Below, piece by piece: positions 11,925 through 24,418 of a stretch of DNA of 64,000 bases. Source of the DNA: Patella vulgata (lineage: Eukaryota; Mollusca; Gastropoda; Patellidae); the NCBI RefSeq assembly GCF_932274485.2, contig NC_065884.2, positions 41,125,540 through 41,189,539 of the forward strand. The letters run 5' to 3'. Below the pieces are notes generated by a model. That model saw nothing but the letters and a program-made list of their open reading frames with translations, was not told the DNA's origin and searched no databases. The first letter of the stretch is position 1. Each line of letters begins with the position of its first letter. The translations under genes were made by a program, and so were the position numbers.

Positions 11925-13690
11925 ATTTGAAAGAAACGTTTCGAGTCCAAGGACACCAAGATTTCAGTCGCGGTTCACTTTATGTATTACGTTTTCTTTA
12001 TCAACTTTTGTTAACTTTTGTTGCTGTTGCGACAAATCGCGGACATGTAAAACAGTCTACTAGCTAGCCAATACTGCATCTCATCAAAGCAACTCTTAAA
12101 AGTATATTATCTGATATCAGTGCATGATCTAGACTCTTCGTTGCCTTAATCCCTCTGAAATAAAGTTATTTTCCCTCGAAAGAAGTACCTTCCTTTGTGT
12201 GTTCTATATCAACTATCAAATAAATCGTTTTTTTCATGGGATTACCTTGAATATTCGAGTTGTTCGTAGGTGACCTAAAAATAATTTGATCAAGGAATCA
12301 GCCTCTAAAATCACTATTCTACAGACATGAAATCACTGACCATTGTTGTCAATGAACACTATGATCATGAAAGAGTTTATGGGGACTGTAAGTTGTAGTG
12401 ACAATATTAATACTGACCATATACCTACTGGATCTTAGATATGTTTAATCATATTATGTAAATATTGTTGGGGCCTTTGATAAATACTGTATACAATTGT
12501 TCACTTACATATTAGCGACTGCTTAATGTAGCAAAGTTCAAGCCATTAGAATAGGGTTAGCAACTTGTATAAGGGATAGCCATATTCAAACGTGAACGGA
12601 CTTCTATCAACGTTTCCACATTCTACTCGCACGAGTAACTGAAAACTATAACCAAGCAATCTGGCAAACCTCGTCCTTTACGCGACATAACTACCTCTCC
12701 ATCTGTATTCTCGGATACCGAAGAAAGAATTCTTAGTATTTTGGATATGTATAACAAACTGTTAAACCCATGTCACCTACTTCTAAAGTTGACAAAAAAA
12801 AAAAACGGATAGTGTACCCTCTGATTTTAATCTAAATCAATCTGGTTGCAGATAATTGTTCACAGTTGATAAGTATCGCTGCTATATAAAGTCCAATTTT
12901 GCCAAAGTTTATTAGCAGATTTAAAAACAAGCTAATTAGCGGTTGTTCACATTCAACATAAACCCCCTAATTATCCTTATTTTATCGTTAATTATAACAA
13001 CTGATTAGATTATGATGGTACAATTTTATTTTTGATCATTCTTGATATCAGTTTTTATACTGTTCATAGTTGAAAAAACATTTCTCTATTACTGCATTAA
13101 TTTTGACATAATAGGAAATTTACCACTTTATCAAGATTTTATTCTATACTTCTGGGATGGATGTTTTTTCATATCGCCGACACTGAAATGCCTCATCTAA
13201 AAATACCGGTTCAGAAGAACCCCGGCGTGAAACATTTGAAGACATATTCGTCATTTTAACTAACATACATGTAGACGCAAAATATTTTACATTTTTGTCA
13301 TTTCCAAAAGTCATTAGTGTTTACCTAAGAACAAGTTACACCTTTTGTTTTCTCAAAATAGTAGTACATTTATAATGTTCTCTTTGCTACATAACCCTAA
13401 CCGGCTTTTTCAAAGTGTAATTAATTTAGATTTGCATTTGAGTAACCTTGACAATGTTCCAATGCTGATATAAAAATGTTTCCGCGATGATTATCACATG
13501 TCTCAAACTTTTGATAAAAATAAAAGATGAGAAACAAAATGAAATGTTTTTATCTGTTCGTGGACCCCTTTTGGTTTGATATCCTTCTGTTGTACAGATA
13601 TATTCGAATTGTAAAATCATTGGACCTCAACCAAAAAACCAGACTAGTCTTGTCTTTTTAACAGATGTTTTGTTCAAATGCAGTTAATTT
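11925..13690. other. AT-rich region, nothing recognised
   Basis: No coding frame with family resemblance, no RNA gene and no repeat shared with the rest of the window was recognised. Confidence 0.5.
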
Positions 13691-13800
13691 ATGTTAGAGT
13701 TAGACCTAGTTCCTTTAAGAACGGTCTCTGATAGGATGCTGTCCTCTAACCATTCCTATTAATCTGCAATATGAAAACGTCACTCTTCCACGCCGGCTAA
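13690..13800. repeat. Interspersed repeat fragment (left half; partner at 19510-19600)
   Basis: Shares 'tagttcctttaagaacggtctctgat', in parts, with 19520-19555, and 'ctgcaatatgaaaa' with 19590. The right half of the same repeat is at 14725-14835. The copy at 19510-19720 carries both halves together. Confidence 0.55.
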
Positions 13801-14104
13801 ATCTATTTGTTAAGGCCAGTTGAATTTTCGTCAAGGTCGCTGAGATGTAAATAAGGTTAGGGCACGTGATTGTTTGCGAGATTGTCGGTTAGGTTTAAAA
13901 ATTTGGGGGAGAGGTTGAGTCTCACATAAGCAATGACCTAGGATAATGAAATGTCAGTTCGTGATATTTCCTGGCTTTATACAAATACATACAATACATT
14001 GAATTTTATATATGTTTCCGGTGTTGGTGGCACCGATGGTCTTCCTTAGGTGGTGCTTGTGGTATTCTGGTATTTTTATTTCTGGAAAAAAGGAATAAAT
14101 TTGA

Positions 14105-14314
14105 GGCTCTCGGGTGATAGAGCGGGAGCCCAGGGGGTTAACCTAGCTGAAAAGTGTACCAATTTTCTCCTATATCATATCAATGCATGTATATCTGGTA
14201 GCATCAGAATGTAAGTCTGATGATACCAGATATACATGCATTGATACCATATAGGAGAAAATTAGTACACTTTTCAGCTAGGTTGACCCACTGGGCTCCT
14301 GGTCTATGAGAGCC
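14105..14314. repeat. 210-bp palindrome with arms of about 100 bp
   Basis: The left arm runs from GGCTCTC at 14105 to about 14205 and the right arm from about 14215 to GAGAGCC at 14314. They are reverse complements with few mismatches, separated by roughly 9 bp. Shared blocks include 'cctagctgaaaagtgtac' with its inverse and 'ccagatatacatgcattgat' with its inverse. The structure fits a foldback MITE. No clear target-site duplication was found. Confidence 0.8.
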
Positions 14315-14724
14315 ACATTACTGTGTTTCCTACTAAGAATTTGATTTTCTAAAAAATATGTTTGTTCCACTATCACAGAGTTAGGGCTAGGGATTCTTAT
14401 ATCTAGTTGATTTTATTTACAAAGGGTTGGGGCTAGGGTTTTATATATTGTTTGTTTTGGGTTAAGGTGAGGACTGGTCTTATTTAGTCTAATTTACTGT
14501 GCACTAAGATATCGTTCAGATTTTTACTTTTAGAATATGCAATTATAACTTTCTGTGTGAAGATTGATTTTGGGGTGATTTTCTTAGAGATCACTATGGT
14601 GTTTTCTGATGATTTTGGACGCAGTTGCTGCTGTTGCGCTAAATAGGACTACAAAAGGGGGCTACTGCGCTAGTGGTATAATATTCAAAACTGGGGGGAG
14701 GGGGGTCAATTTGTTAATCTCCAA

Positions 14725-14840
14725 GTCTATTTTGGAATCCATACTTTTCACCATGATTCTCTTTTTATCGCTAAAAGGAATCATTTCTCGCCACATCTGA
14801 CACAACTTTATAATAATTCAACACTATTTTCAAATAGAAA
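14725..14840. repeat. Interspersed repeat fragment (right half; partner at 19620-19720)
   Basis: Shares 'attttggaatcc', 'tcgccacatctgaca' and 'aattcaacactatttt' (partner 'tttcc') in order with 19630-19720. Confidence 0.55.
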
Positions 14841-15162
14841 TTTGCGATCAAAATAACATAACCAAATACATTTGAACCGGCTGGAACATGCGCAGACCAC
14901 GTGCTTTTTTTAATCGCAAAATTCTAATAGTAAGTAAGTAAGTAATTGTTTATTATAGTGTCACACACTGCATACAAGAATATACATATATTACGTAAAA
15001 TATACATAAAATAATATCAGTGTCCAACCCATATCGACTTAGGAGACACTTTTCTCTAAAATCTAATCATTAAAAATACTAAATAATTAAACAAAAATTA
15101 ATAAAGTAATAAAATTAATAAAGTAATAACATTAATAAAGTAATAAAATTAATAAAATACAT

Positions 15163-15960
15163 TCAGATTAATCTTCTCCTTCGTTTTAACATGTTTAAAA
15201 GACAATTAGCAAGAGTAATGTTATTTTTCATTTTTAAAATACTTAAAAACATTTCTTTTGAAGATATATTCTTAACATCATGATTTACGAATAGTTCCTT
15301 CCGAATATTAGAGTAGACATCACATTCAATTGAAAAATGGATTTCGTTTTCGATACACGACGAGCACAAAGGACATATGCGATTATTTAGGGGAATTAGG
15401 GGTTTAGAATATCGACCTATTTCTATTGATAGAGGAAGAATACCACATCTAAGTTTGCTTATAACACCTCTCTGAGATCTGGTCATGACACAAATAACAT
15501 AATCTTCAACTTTTAGATCTTTGTTTAAACAACCTACGTTCTTAATTTATTTCCATTTGTACAGTTTCTATCATCGCACAGTTTTGAAAACCACCTAGAT
15601 TCATCAGTAATAAATAATTTTTTACACAAAGATTTAAAATCAGATTTACTACCGTCACATAAATTAAGCTCGTGCTTTACATTTAAATTTTCTGACAACT
15701 TTAATACCTTCCTTTCCCACGATTTGAACGTCTTTGAGACCATTTATGGACCTTATATAATAAACGATTTCTATCACAGTTTTCGAGCTTTGTCAATAAT
15801 CTGAACACCTCAATTGCTTGCTTTGTCGGAGAACTGACCCAACCCATATCACCAAAAGAAGCTATATTTGATGCTCTCTTAGGAACTCCTAGAAATAATT
15901 TACAAGCACGCGTCCTAACATTATTTATCACACTGTGTTCAACTGTACCCCATATACATA
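15163..15960 (-). pseudogene. LINE ORF2 C-terminal region with zinc knuckle
   Basis: Three consecutive open pieces in different frames read MINNVRTRACKLFLGVPKRA, then FKSWERKVLKLSENL, then CGILPLSIEIGRY. The last piece contains C-P-L-C followed by H-F-S-I-E-C, a CX2CX8HX4C knuckle of the kind that closes many LINE ORF2 proteins. The last piece ends with a basic tail and a stop at 15163, probably the true end of ORF2. Confidence 0.7.
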
Positions 15961-16259
15961 TAGATACACCATAGAGTAATATTGGCTAGACAAGAGATTC
16001 ATACAGTTTATTATATACAGAATACGTCATTCCACCCAAAGCATAATATTTTGAAGTTAAAAACCCTAAAGCACGGCTGGCTGATTTTGCAAATTAAGTG
16101 TTCATCAAACCATAAACCGAGGTATTTATACTGTCCTACACAGTCTAATGGTTCAGACCCACAGTTAAAACTTAAGTCTGTTCTGGTCTCGTTGTTTGGA
16201 CGAAAGTGTATGTTTTTTTATTTTTTTGCTATTAATATTTAATTTCCATTTATTACACC

Positions 16260-17600
16260 AGCTATATATGCACAGTATCTAGCATGATCTGAAGTTTTTC
16301 TTCACTAGGCGCAAGAAGCACAATGTCATCCACATAAAGCAGAATACTTAGAGTTACACTGTACACTGTCTAATTCTATACCTAAGTTTAGATTACAGAT
16401 TTCCGCAGCCAGATCGTTTATAAAAACTGAGAATAATGTAGGTGACAGAAGACATCCTTGTTTAACTCCTAAATTAACGTCAAACCAGTCTGTTGTATGG
16501 TTACTCCCACGAACTGCACTTTTTGTATTTGTATATAATGACTATCGCGTTCAAAATCTTACCCTTTACTCGGAATTTAAGGAGTTTATTCCATAGACTT
16601 TCTCTCTGACAAAAATCGAAAGCTTTAGTCAAATCAATAAAACAGGAATAAGTGGAGAGTTTTGACTGTTTACGATTACTCAGAACACTATGGAGGGTGT
16701 AAATTTGGTCCAGACATCCACGGTTCTCTCTGAAACCACACTGTTCATCAACTAATAGATCAAGATTTTCTATCCAATTATTTAGTCTTATTCAGAACAT
16801 CACAATAGACTTTGCTTGGTACAGATAGCAGGGCAATACCCCTATAAGAGAGAGGCACCCGGGGGTCGGTTGAGTTCGGTTTGTGTATAGGATTAATAAA
16901 ACCTTTAGTCCAATAGTCTGGCACTGTCCCATTTTCAAAACAGAAAGATATAATGATGTGCAGCATTTCAACACACACGGGGTTCTTAAGGGCTTCAGCT
17001 GGGATAGCCTCTAAACCACAAGCTTTTCTTGTTTTCAGTCTAGAAACTGCAGCGCGAACTTCATCCACAGTTATGGGCTCGTTTAGGAAGTCATTATTCA
17101 TTTTCACATGACACAAAGTTTCATTTTCCCGCTTCATAAATCTAGTATGGGCATCGTCAGTTTCAGAATCACCGCCTTTATTGTTTAACAAGTCACTGTA
17201 GTCTGTTTCCCATCTTTTAAGCACCAAATCCACATCTTTTGTTACCGAGCCATTACTGTTTAATACCTCCAATGGTATTTTTACATTTCTATTATTAACT
17301 GACCCAACCTTACCTATTGTTTTCCAAAAGTCTCTTTTATATTTGGTATCCGTTATCTGTTCCGCAAGTTCTCGTTGTTTTTGCAGTTGGTATTGTCTTT
17401 TGTATTTTCTGTGCAATTTATCAAATTCACGCCGAATCACACAATATTCATGGTTTTCTTCTTGCTCACCGGATTACCCTTACACCTTAACCACAAGCTC
17501 TCCTTTTCACTGACATCTTTAGATAAAGTCTGTAACGCCTCATTCCAATAAGGTTTCCTTGGTCGACGTGTAGCTTTCCTATAAGTTCCTGTCACTTTTA
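16260..17600 (-). pseudogene. LINE reverse transcriptase
   Basis: The longest open part (17440-16778, 220 codons) begins with a basic linker and reaches the N-terminal RT blocks, LKTRKACGLEAIPAEALKN and PLSYRGIALLSVPSKVY. Upstream, 17600-17440 adds RKPYWNEALQTLSKD. Downstream, in other frames, come GVKQGCLLSPTLFSVFINDL (about 16480-16420) and the catalytic box YVDD (codons at 16336-16325) followed by IVLLAPSEEKLQ. The usual residue at the second position is Ala, and Val is seen in some elements. At least two frame breaks separate these blocks. Confidence 0.75.
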
Positions 17601-17879
17601 CACCAAAAATTGCATAACTCTGATTTGAGAAAATTAATTAAAGTTTCATAAGCCCTATTTACATTATTAGTGTCCTTGATCTAACCTTCTATTCGTAAAA
17701 TAGTCTCACTAATCTCTTCACTGAAATTACTTAAGAAATTCACAGGAACATTTTTTTGCATCATAATAGCTAAACTTTTCCGGCACAGAGCAGTCGTCAG
17801 TCAGCTGTTGTTTATTTCGTCCTGGTATATTAATTGACCACTGAAGTAATATTACTCGTCACCGCTAAATTATGTTCAT

Positions 17880-18630
17880 ATATAATGCTGCTAACTGTTC
17901 TCACTTTGAATTCTGAATAGACTGGAAAGTGTTCATGGGGTACGATGACGTAATCAACAAACCGATTTTCTTTTCGTTGAAACACAATGTGTAGTCATTG
18001 TGAGCACCTACTCGTCCATTAAGAATGCATAGATTATTATCTACAAGAAAGTCAAGAAACAAATCACCATAATGATTAGTATTTGGGTCAACACTTGTCC
18101 TAGGATTTATATCATCTACTCCTTCAATAAAATCACTATTTTCTCCAATTCGTGAATTAAAATCTCCACATATACACACTAGTCCATCATTTTGATATTT
18201 ATACAACTGATTGGTTAGGTTCTGGAAAAGTAATTCAGGATCCCCTTGACGTGTGGATCCATTGGAGGGAAGGTAACATACACATAAAATTAAGTTAAAA
18301 GAACTATTTTGAGATGATAATTTAATCCACAGAATATCCTCCACTGAGTTATCCAATACACCTATATCCACATTATTAAATAGGTTATCCTTGATTAAAA
18401 AGCCTACACCGACCGAACCTCGTTTCGCATTTTTATGTAAATTAGCCTTATTATGACTTAAAAAACTATATCCAGGCACATTTCTGGAATTATCATCACA
18501 TAAAAAAGATTCAGATATTCCATAAATATCACTATTAAATATACTAACAACATCCTGTCGAAAAGAGGAATTATCATTATTGTGTTTTGACCATCCGTTC
18601 ACATTCCAGCAACTTAGATATACTATTTCC
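17880..18630 (-). pseudogene. LINE apurinic-type endonuclease domain
   Basis: Starts directly after the ORF1 stop with EIVYLSCWNVNGWSKHN, the N-terminal EEP block with the catalytic Asn. Then come DIYGISESFL (catalytic Glu block), RGSVGVGFLI, ICGDFNSRIGE (the GDFN block) and LNGRVGAHNDYT. The last block, VDYVIVPHEHFP, is in a neighbouring frame, so one frameshift lies near 17960. There is no ATG between the ORF1 stop and the catalytic Asn. The domain is otherwise complete to about residue 240. Confidence 0.75.
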
Positions 18631-19265
18631 TATGCGTGCGAGTGTTCACTATTGGGAATAATTCTAGATCCAGCGATCCTATATTTTCTATTTAGACCAG
18701 TTTCCTTTAGTAGAGTCCTCATGTTGTTTTGTTGGAGTCGGATTTCTAGGGGTACGTCGTTGGAATGATGAGAGCTATTTCGAAGTTTGGCTTTGTTTTC
18801 CATAATAACTTTCTTCTCTTCTTCACTTTCAAGTGTCGCTACAACAACTCCAGGATATTTCCCTCTACTAACCTTTCTCTGTACTTTATTAATCTTTACT
18901 GACCTAATTTTTAGACTGTCTCTAAACAAGGCCGTAACTTTGTTCAGTGTACAATCAGGCTGATCTATCTCACCCCCACTTTCAAATAGACCTTTAATTA
19001 TCACATTTGTTTTCCTTTTTTCCCAGTCAGCCTTCTTGGCCACATTCGTTTCACATTCATTCCCACTTTTGGAGTTTTTCATTCTGTCTATTTCGTTTTT
19101 CATACTATCTATCTCTTTCTTGAAGTCGCCTTTCATTATTTTCATCTCCTCCCTCACTCTAGTTTTCACAAGTTGATGTATCAGGTCTCTCAATGATTCA
19201 GTCATTCTGTCTGTGAGCTCAATATTATTTTCTAACGATTCTATTTTATCATTTAGTCTTTCCAC
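18631..19265 (-). pseudogene. LINE ORF1 (coiled coil plus RRM-like)
   Basis: About 211 residues. Residues 1-70 are highly charged with regular leucine and methionine spacing (MKIMKGDFKKEIDSM), consistent with a coiled coil. Residues 85-160 contain NVIIKGLFE, ALFRDSL and YPGVVVATLESEEEKKVIM, the pattern of the RRM-like nucleic-acid-binding domain of L1/Tx1 ORF1 proteins. The frame opens with GTG after a stop, so the true N-terminus is missing or altered. It closes with TAG in the same frame as the endonuclease that follows. Confidence 0.65.
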
Positions 19266-19509
19266 TATTTCAAATGATTAAAACAGCGAAAAACTAATCT
19301 GCACACTAAAACTTAAAATGTTCACTGGAGCATGGAGAGCTCTTCAACAAAACGTCCTGTCTCCTCGGCTATCTAAATGTCAAATAGTTATTCCAGGAAA
19401 TATTTTTTTTTCATAAGAAACGTCCTAAAAGATTAAGAGGATTGAAAGAATTAGGTGAAGCAGGAGAAGTGAGGAGTGTCGCTAAATCAATTAAGGCACA
19501 GAGAACAAC

Positions 19510-19720
19510 AATTTGGCCCAACATAGTTCCTTTAGGAATGGTCTCTGATCGGACGTTGTCCTCTGACCGTTCCTATTCATCCCTATTAAGCTGCAATATG
19601 AAAATATCGCTCTTCCCCACCTCTGTTCTAAGGCCATTTTGGAATCCCTGCCTTCTATTTTTCGCCGTGATTCATTTTTTCGCCACATCTGACAAATTTA
19701 TATAATTCAACACTATTTCC
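19510..19720. repeat. Interspersed repeat, fullest copy of the 13690/14725 family
   Basis: Joins the two segments that occur separately at 13690-13800 and 14725-14840, in the same order. It sits just upstream of the LINE 5' end. Confidence 0.5.
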
Positions 19721-19734
19721 AAGTAGAATTATGT

Positions 19735-20020
19735 CGGGTGTTTAGCGGTCACAATTTGTAGACAACAGTTTTTAACGGATTTATTTCAAATTCGGTGTGC
19801 AGCATTGAGATCATGAGAGTACGAATTCAGTCGATATTCAGCGTTTCGTGACCGTCCTTTCCGGAGATACCCCTTTTCCACATAGAGGCTACAGTTTTTT
19901 TTAACAAATTGTTTTCTTTGAATTCGCTGTAAAGCATTAGGATAAAAGGGGATGTACCCTATCGATTTTCTCTATTCTCAGCCAATCTATTGCAAAATGT
20001 TGGCGTATCTTGCATGGCGA
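19735..20020 (+). repeat. HINE right-end fragment
   Basis: Units with 'ttcagcgtttcgtgaccgtcc' features (split over the unit) resemble the 23750-24300 core. The fragment ends with ATGTTGGCGTAT (19998-20008) and a TTGCATGGCGA hairpin-like end. The left end is missing. Confidence 0.55.
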
Positions 20021-20029
20021 CCGCTTAGT

Positions 20030-20275
20030 GTGTTATATAGAATTCTAACTGTCAAGGGATCTTTTACGTGCACGCCAATGTGTAAACGGGACCTCGGTTT
20101 TTCGCCTGTCCGAACGACTAGGCAGCTGTCCTTGTCAGGCCCTTCGCCCTGCATCACTGACAAGGGGGGGGGGGGCATGCCGGAAAATCTGGATGAACTT
20201 TCTCGGCCAATGCACGGATCGAACACCCGACCTCCAGGCTAGCGAGTCAGCGTCTTACCCACTTAGCCACACCGT
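20030..20275 (-). mobile_element. tRNA-derived SINE
   Basis: Read in reverse, the head has a tRNA-like A box, GTGGCTAAGTGGGTAAG, and a B box, GGTGTTCGATCC. A body follows with the inverse of 'cctcggtttttcgcc' and 'acgtgcacgccaatgtg'. The same body occurs at 22320-22400 and 43980-44090. A poly-G run (20164-20176) interrupts the middle. Pol III boxes in a repeated, non-coding element define a tRNA SINE. Confidence 0.65.
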
Positions 20276-20279
20276 TTTA

Positions 20280-21250
20280 GAAATAACCCCGATTAACTAG
20301 ATATATATAATTACGCGATGAACACGATAACATTTCCCCTGAATTCTTATTTGATTCAACAATACATGTAGGGCACATTGGGTTGATTTCCAAAGTGAAT
20401 AATGTTTTCTCGAAATTGGCATCTAGCAATATTGGTGAGAAGATATATTGGTACTATTTCCTTTTCGTCAAAGTATTTCGATGATCTTAATCTTTATAAC
20501 CCCAAAGAGCCCAATTACAATCAACTGACAAAAATGTTGAAAAGAGTGGACCATTTCGATTGTTTGCTAGGCCTGTTAAAAGGAATCTATGACAGTGACG
20601 TCATTTTAGTAGGCAATCTCCCTAACTAATATATGTGTGTAGCGTGGTTAAGCCTATGCAAGAAGTGTTCTAGCATAAACAAAACATGCATTTTCGCTCT
20701 TAAATCTTAAGAAAGGTGGACAAACACACCAACCTCGCTAGTCAAACATCTAGAACGTTGCCTTTTCCATTTATCGCGTCAACTGCTATTGACAAGCCTC
20801 CTATTGACAAACTATGTACATTTCCAGAATTTTTCATCAGAAGTGCAGACTATCGCAAGGCTTCACCAAAATCCTGTAGTCTGCAAGTGACACGTCGGTA
20901 TTAACTATCGAAGTTTGTGGATTCTAATAAAGGGGATGTATTTTAAAAACGTCTATTCCCGGACAGTAGCATACCAGTTTCCTTATGGTGAAAATACATC
21001 GGCATATTATATCGCTTGTATTGGCGTCGGGTATACTCACTAGCTGCATGCCAAATGTTAATCACAAATACAAAATGTAGATACGTTTGTGTTAATGTTA
21101 ACGAGTCACACAATGACGACTTACAAAATAAAACAACTTGACACACACATTAGATTATGGGATTACGGTGAAAATCGAATAGTTTCGGGGTTTTTTATGT
21201 TCAGAAATCAAGTGAATCAGCGAATATGATCCATGTAGGCCTGCAGCCGA
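20280..21250. other. No recognised gene
   Basis: A 75-codon frame at 20402-20629 (hydrophilic, with many Leu and Asp) has no recognisable motif. Nothing else stands out. Confidence 0.4.
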
Positions 21251-21259
21251 AATTTCTAG

Positions 21260-21520
21260 CTTGTTTAGAAACACAATTCCGCTACATGGTCCTCCCAAAT
21301 AAACAACTTATACATTATTGGAAAGCTTATAACACCAGGAACACAAATCCAGAGAGTTCCAAGCAAAATGTTTGCTCAAACTCGATTTAGAGCCAGATGA
21401 AAATTGTGATAATTTCCAAGTAAATGCTATATTTATACTAACAATTGTGAAGTTGACATAACATTAAATATTGGCGAAAACACCCAATGCCTTCATCCTC
21501 GGCAAAAAATATGCTATTGG
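21260..21520. repeat. Interspersed repeat, copy 1 (partner at 45440-45650)
   Basis: Shares 'attggaaagctt' (partner 'tttggaaagctt'), 'agttccaagcaaaat', 'gaagttgacataa' and 'ttcatcctcggc' in the same order and spacing with 45440-45650. Confidence 0.65.
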
Positions 21521-21529
21521 TTAAATTTT

Positions 21530-22300
21530 GATTTAAACCAAAATGCAGAAAACATAATGGACAAGGGAACATACAGAATTTTGGAAATCTATTAACTGTA
21601 ATAAAGAGTTAACTCCCTTTCTGTCAAATGTTTCCATTTGATAACACTCATTAACAGTATTTCAGGTGTGTGTTGACTGCTGATGCTGTATGACGCATGA
21701 GACCGTGTGTCAGCACACAAGTCCAATATTTTTATCGTTAATGGGCTCACAGGGGACTGCAAGGGTTGGTGAGCGGGTGTTTACCCAGAAATTATGGGCG
21801 GAGCGCCTAGCCTGATGAGCAAGGAGATATGTTGACATTGGTTGAGCAATATGTCTATGAAGTAATGGAGACCGGACTCTGTCCGTGGTTTTGTAAATCG
21901 CATTGAAACCACGTGATTTTTTCCACTAAAACAAACCCACACCCACATACCCTTTCAATTAGACCCTACATTATTTTTACTACAGGTAGCTGTAAACCCC
22001 TAGTTCAGATATTTCAGGCCGAATTACAAACATTTAACCTGAAACCGTATCTGTAATTGTGTAATTTGCTAACAAATATAGATATAAGAAAAAAGCTAAT
22101 TATTTATTGAAGTAAAACATTTATTGAAAATCAGAATTACGCAGTTACTCTGCACTTTAAATGTCATCAAAGTTGGTCGTGATCACCATCACCGCCCTAC
22201 ATGTATAAACATCAAATTCGGTTTCTTTAACAGACTTTTTGTTTCATTTACACATTTACTACATTTACACAGATTATGCTATAGGGGGAATTTGGTCCAA
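21530..22300. other. No recognised gene
   Basis: Unique-looking sequence. A locally GC-richer patch lies at 21660-21850 without coding or RNA features that I can support. Confidence 0.4.
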
Positions 22301-22304
22301 AGAG

Positions 22305-22632
22305 CAGCGTTACGGTCTACACTTTATTTCGAATTTAAAGTTCTTTTACGTGCACGCTAACGTGTGCGCGGGACCTCAGTTTTATATTCCATTCAAATAA
22401 CTAGACGCCTCCCATCACAGCCCCCACCCCGCTACCCCTACTTCCTGCACCACTGACAAGGTGAAACAACGCTGGAAAGTTTGGGGAACTGTCTAGGTCA
22501 ACACGGGGATCAAACCCAGGATCTCCTGATTAGTGAGACGCGGACAAGGGGGAACCACGCCAGACTAGGATCGAACCCCGGGGCCGCCCGATAAGTGAGT
22601 CCACCGTTTACTAAGTCACCGCGGCTCCCTTG
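22305..22632 (-). mobile_element. tRNA-derived SINE
   Basis: In reverse the head reads CGGTGACTTAGTAAACGG (A-box-like) and GGGTTCGATCC (B box). A duplicated B-box-like segment lies near 22510 ('gggatcaaaccc'), so the head may be dimeric or rearranged. The body shares 'ttttacgtgcacgc' and 'gggacctc' with the SINE at 20030. Confidence 0.6.
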
Positions 22633-22634
22633 CA

Positions 22635-23740
22635 CACTAATGATGACATTTACATATACTAGCTGTACACGTACAATGCCCCCTCCCCAACTATCATGTA
22701 TGACGTATGCTCATCTTCATTATATAGGTTGGTGCAGAACAGTAAGACATTAAATTCCATTTGATTTTTTTTCTATTCATTACAATATTGTCACTCCCTT
22801 TACAGTATCATTTAATTTTGGCCATATCTATTTCAATGAGAAAACTAAATATCTGTAGATGCTATGTTTCAGGTTAAATATCCACCAGTAATTATTAACG
22901 ACCGTTGATGACAGTTAACAATAAACACAAGATAGTCCTGATCCGGCTAGATTTTGCTAAAGCCTGGTTCGTGTGTAGGATCTATTTACTATAGTGGCAT
23001 GTCCATTAAGTGTTTTACTAACATGTATATATCGTACAATTCGAGGAAACTCAATTCAACGCCAAGGTTATTTAAAGTATTTCTCTCCCTTTCCCTTTTG
23101 CAAGGCGATCTTTGTCGACTTTCTGGTGTTGAATCGAAAAAAAGGGTTTGAATATATATTTTCTGCCAGGTTTTGGTGAATATTTGTGATTTTGAGGAGA
23201 AAGGACACGAGAGTTAAGAGGTTGGTTAGGTTGAAATGTAGAGCAGAAAGTTGCATGGTTACTTGTCTCTACTTCCTTTTTGTGTATCTCAAGTTTTCCA
23301 TGAACCTCATACCGGCTTTTGAGCAAGAGGTTGCCACATGTTGCTCTATTTGTGGTAGAAAGCGTGCTACCCAACGAAAATTTGGGAAACAGTTAGAGCC
23401 GATCAAGAGACGAGAATTAACATTAATGTCAACGGGGAAATCATTGGTGATTGTGGTACATGTATGTACTGTAAACAGAATAATATAGTCAATAAATATT
23501 TCACTAAATTATCACATTTATGTCAAATGTACTTATTTCTTTGACATCAGTACAACAAAACGGTAATACTCTGTCAGTGGGAGTATAACTGAAGAGAGTA
23601 CAGCCGCTGGTTAGAATTTTGAGCGTTGCGGGCCAGTTTAGGTTAGGATGTTTAAACCAAATCAAGAATAGGGTTATCAACATAAATTGGCATATTGAAT
23701 AATGTAATACCAATCATTTATGCATAGTAGTATGAGTTCA
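22635..23740. other. No recognised gene
   Basis: Overlapping short frames at 22954-23488 occur on both strands and have no family motif. No repeat was matched. Confidence 0.4.
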
Positions 23741-23744
23741 TTTT

Positions 23745-24418
23745 TCGTGTCAGAGTTATGTCCATAGAAAGCATTGTGGAAAGCATTGAGGTCATGAGAA
23801 GATGAACCATACCGATTATCAGTTCCAGAGTTACCCCACACACACACCCTTCCGACCGAAAACAATGTGAACTCAATAAAGACTATAGATTGTAATGGAT
23901 TCTTTTCAAATTTAGTGTGGTCATGAGAGGATGAACCTAATCGATATTCAGCGCTCCGAGACGTTCTGCTCTGAAATTACCTCCGGTTTCACAATTACCC
24001 CGTTTTCCCGGAAACCTTGTAAATGCGATAGAGGTAATAGATTTTAGCAGATCGTTTTCATTGGCTTGATGAAAAGACGAATACTATCAATATTCGGCAT
24101 TCTACTACTCTCCGTCATGCTCTATAATGGATTTGTTTCAAAACTGGTAAAGCATGGGGGTCTTGAGAAGACGAACCCTATAAACATCTCACGTTCCGTG
24201 GCCTTCTGTTCCCAAGTTACCCCATTTTCCCCGAGAAGCCTATGCAAGCGATAGAGGCAACACTTTTTAACACAATTTGTAAATACGGCAGAGATCAGAT
24301 TTCTAGAAGGTTTCCTTTATCATCAAATTTGGTCGACATCCAAGTTTTCAATTCCGATAAGCTGCTGTCGAGACATAGCTGCTATGTAGGCGTATTGCTA
24401 CGCTTTGCGTGGCTATCT
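23745..24418 (+). repeat. HINE, right part, with 140-150 bp units
   Basis: Diverged tandem units contain 'gcattgaggtcatgagaagatgaacc' features (23780-23810) and recur near 23915 and 24145. The right end has ATGTAGGCGTAT (24383-24394) and the hairpin GCTACGCTTTGCGTGGC (24397-24413). No left end was found. Confidence 0.55.

Larger units (their letters stand above)
14930..19290 (-). mobile_element. Non-LTR retrotransposon with RRM-type ORF1, nearly full length, broken
   Basis: Reading on the minus strand there is a coiled-coil plus RRM-like ORF1 (19265-18631), an endonuclease (18630-17880), a linker and reverse transcriptase (about 17600-16260), and a C-terminal region with a CCHC-type zinc knuckle (15960-15163). 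An AT-rich 3' untranslated region ends in TAAG/TTAC-type short repeats at about 14930-14950. The order and spacing are those of a two-domain LINE of about 4.3 kb. It has several frameshifts and stops. Clade is uncertain: the ORF1 style suggests the L1/Tx1 side, but I could not assign it. Confidence 0.75.

Noticed and set aside
14219-14260. CTGATGA near the palindrome centre as a second hammerhead
   Set aside because: No stem II and GAAA at suitable spacing, and no stem III or cleavage site.
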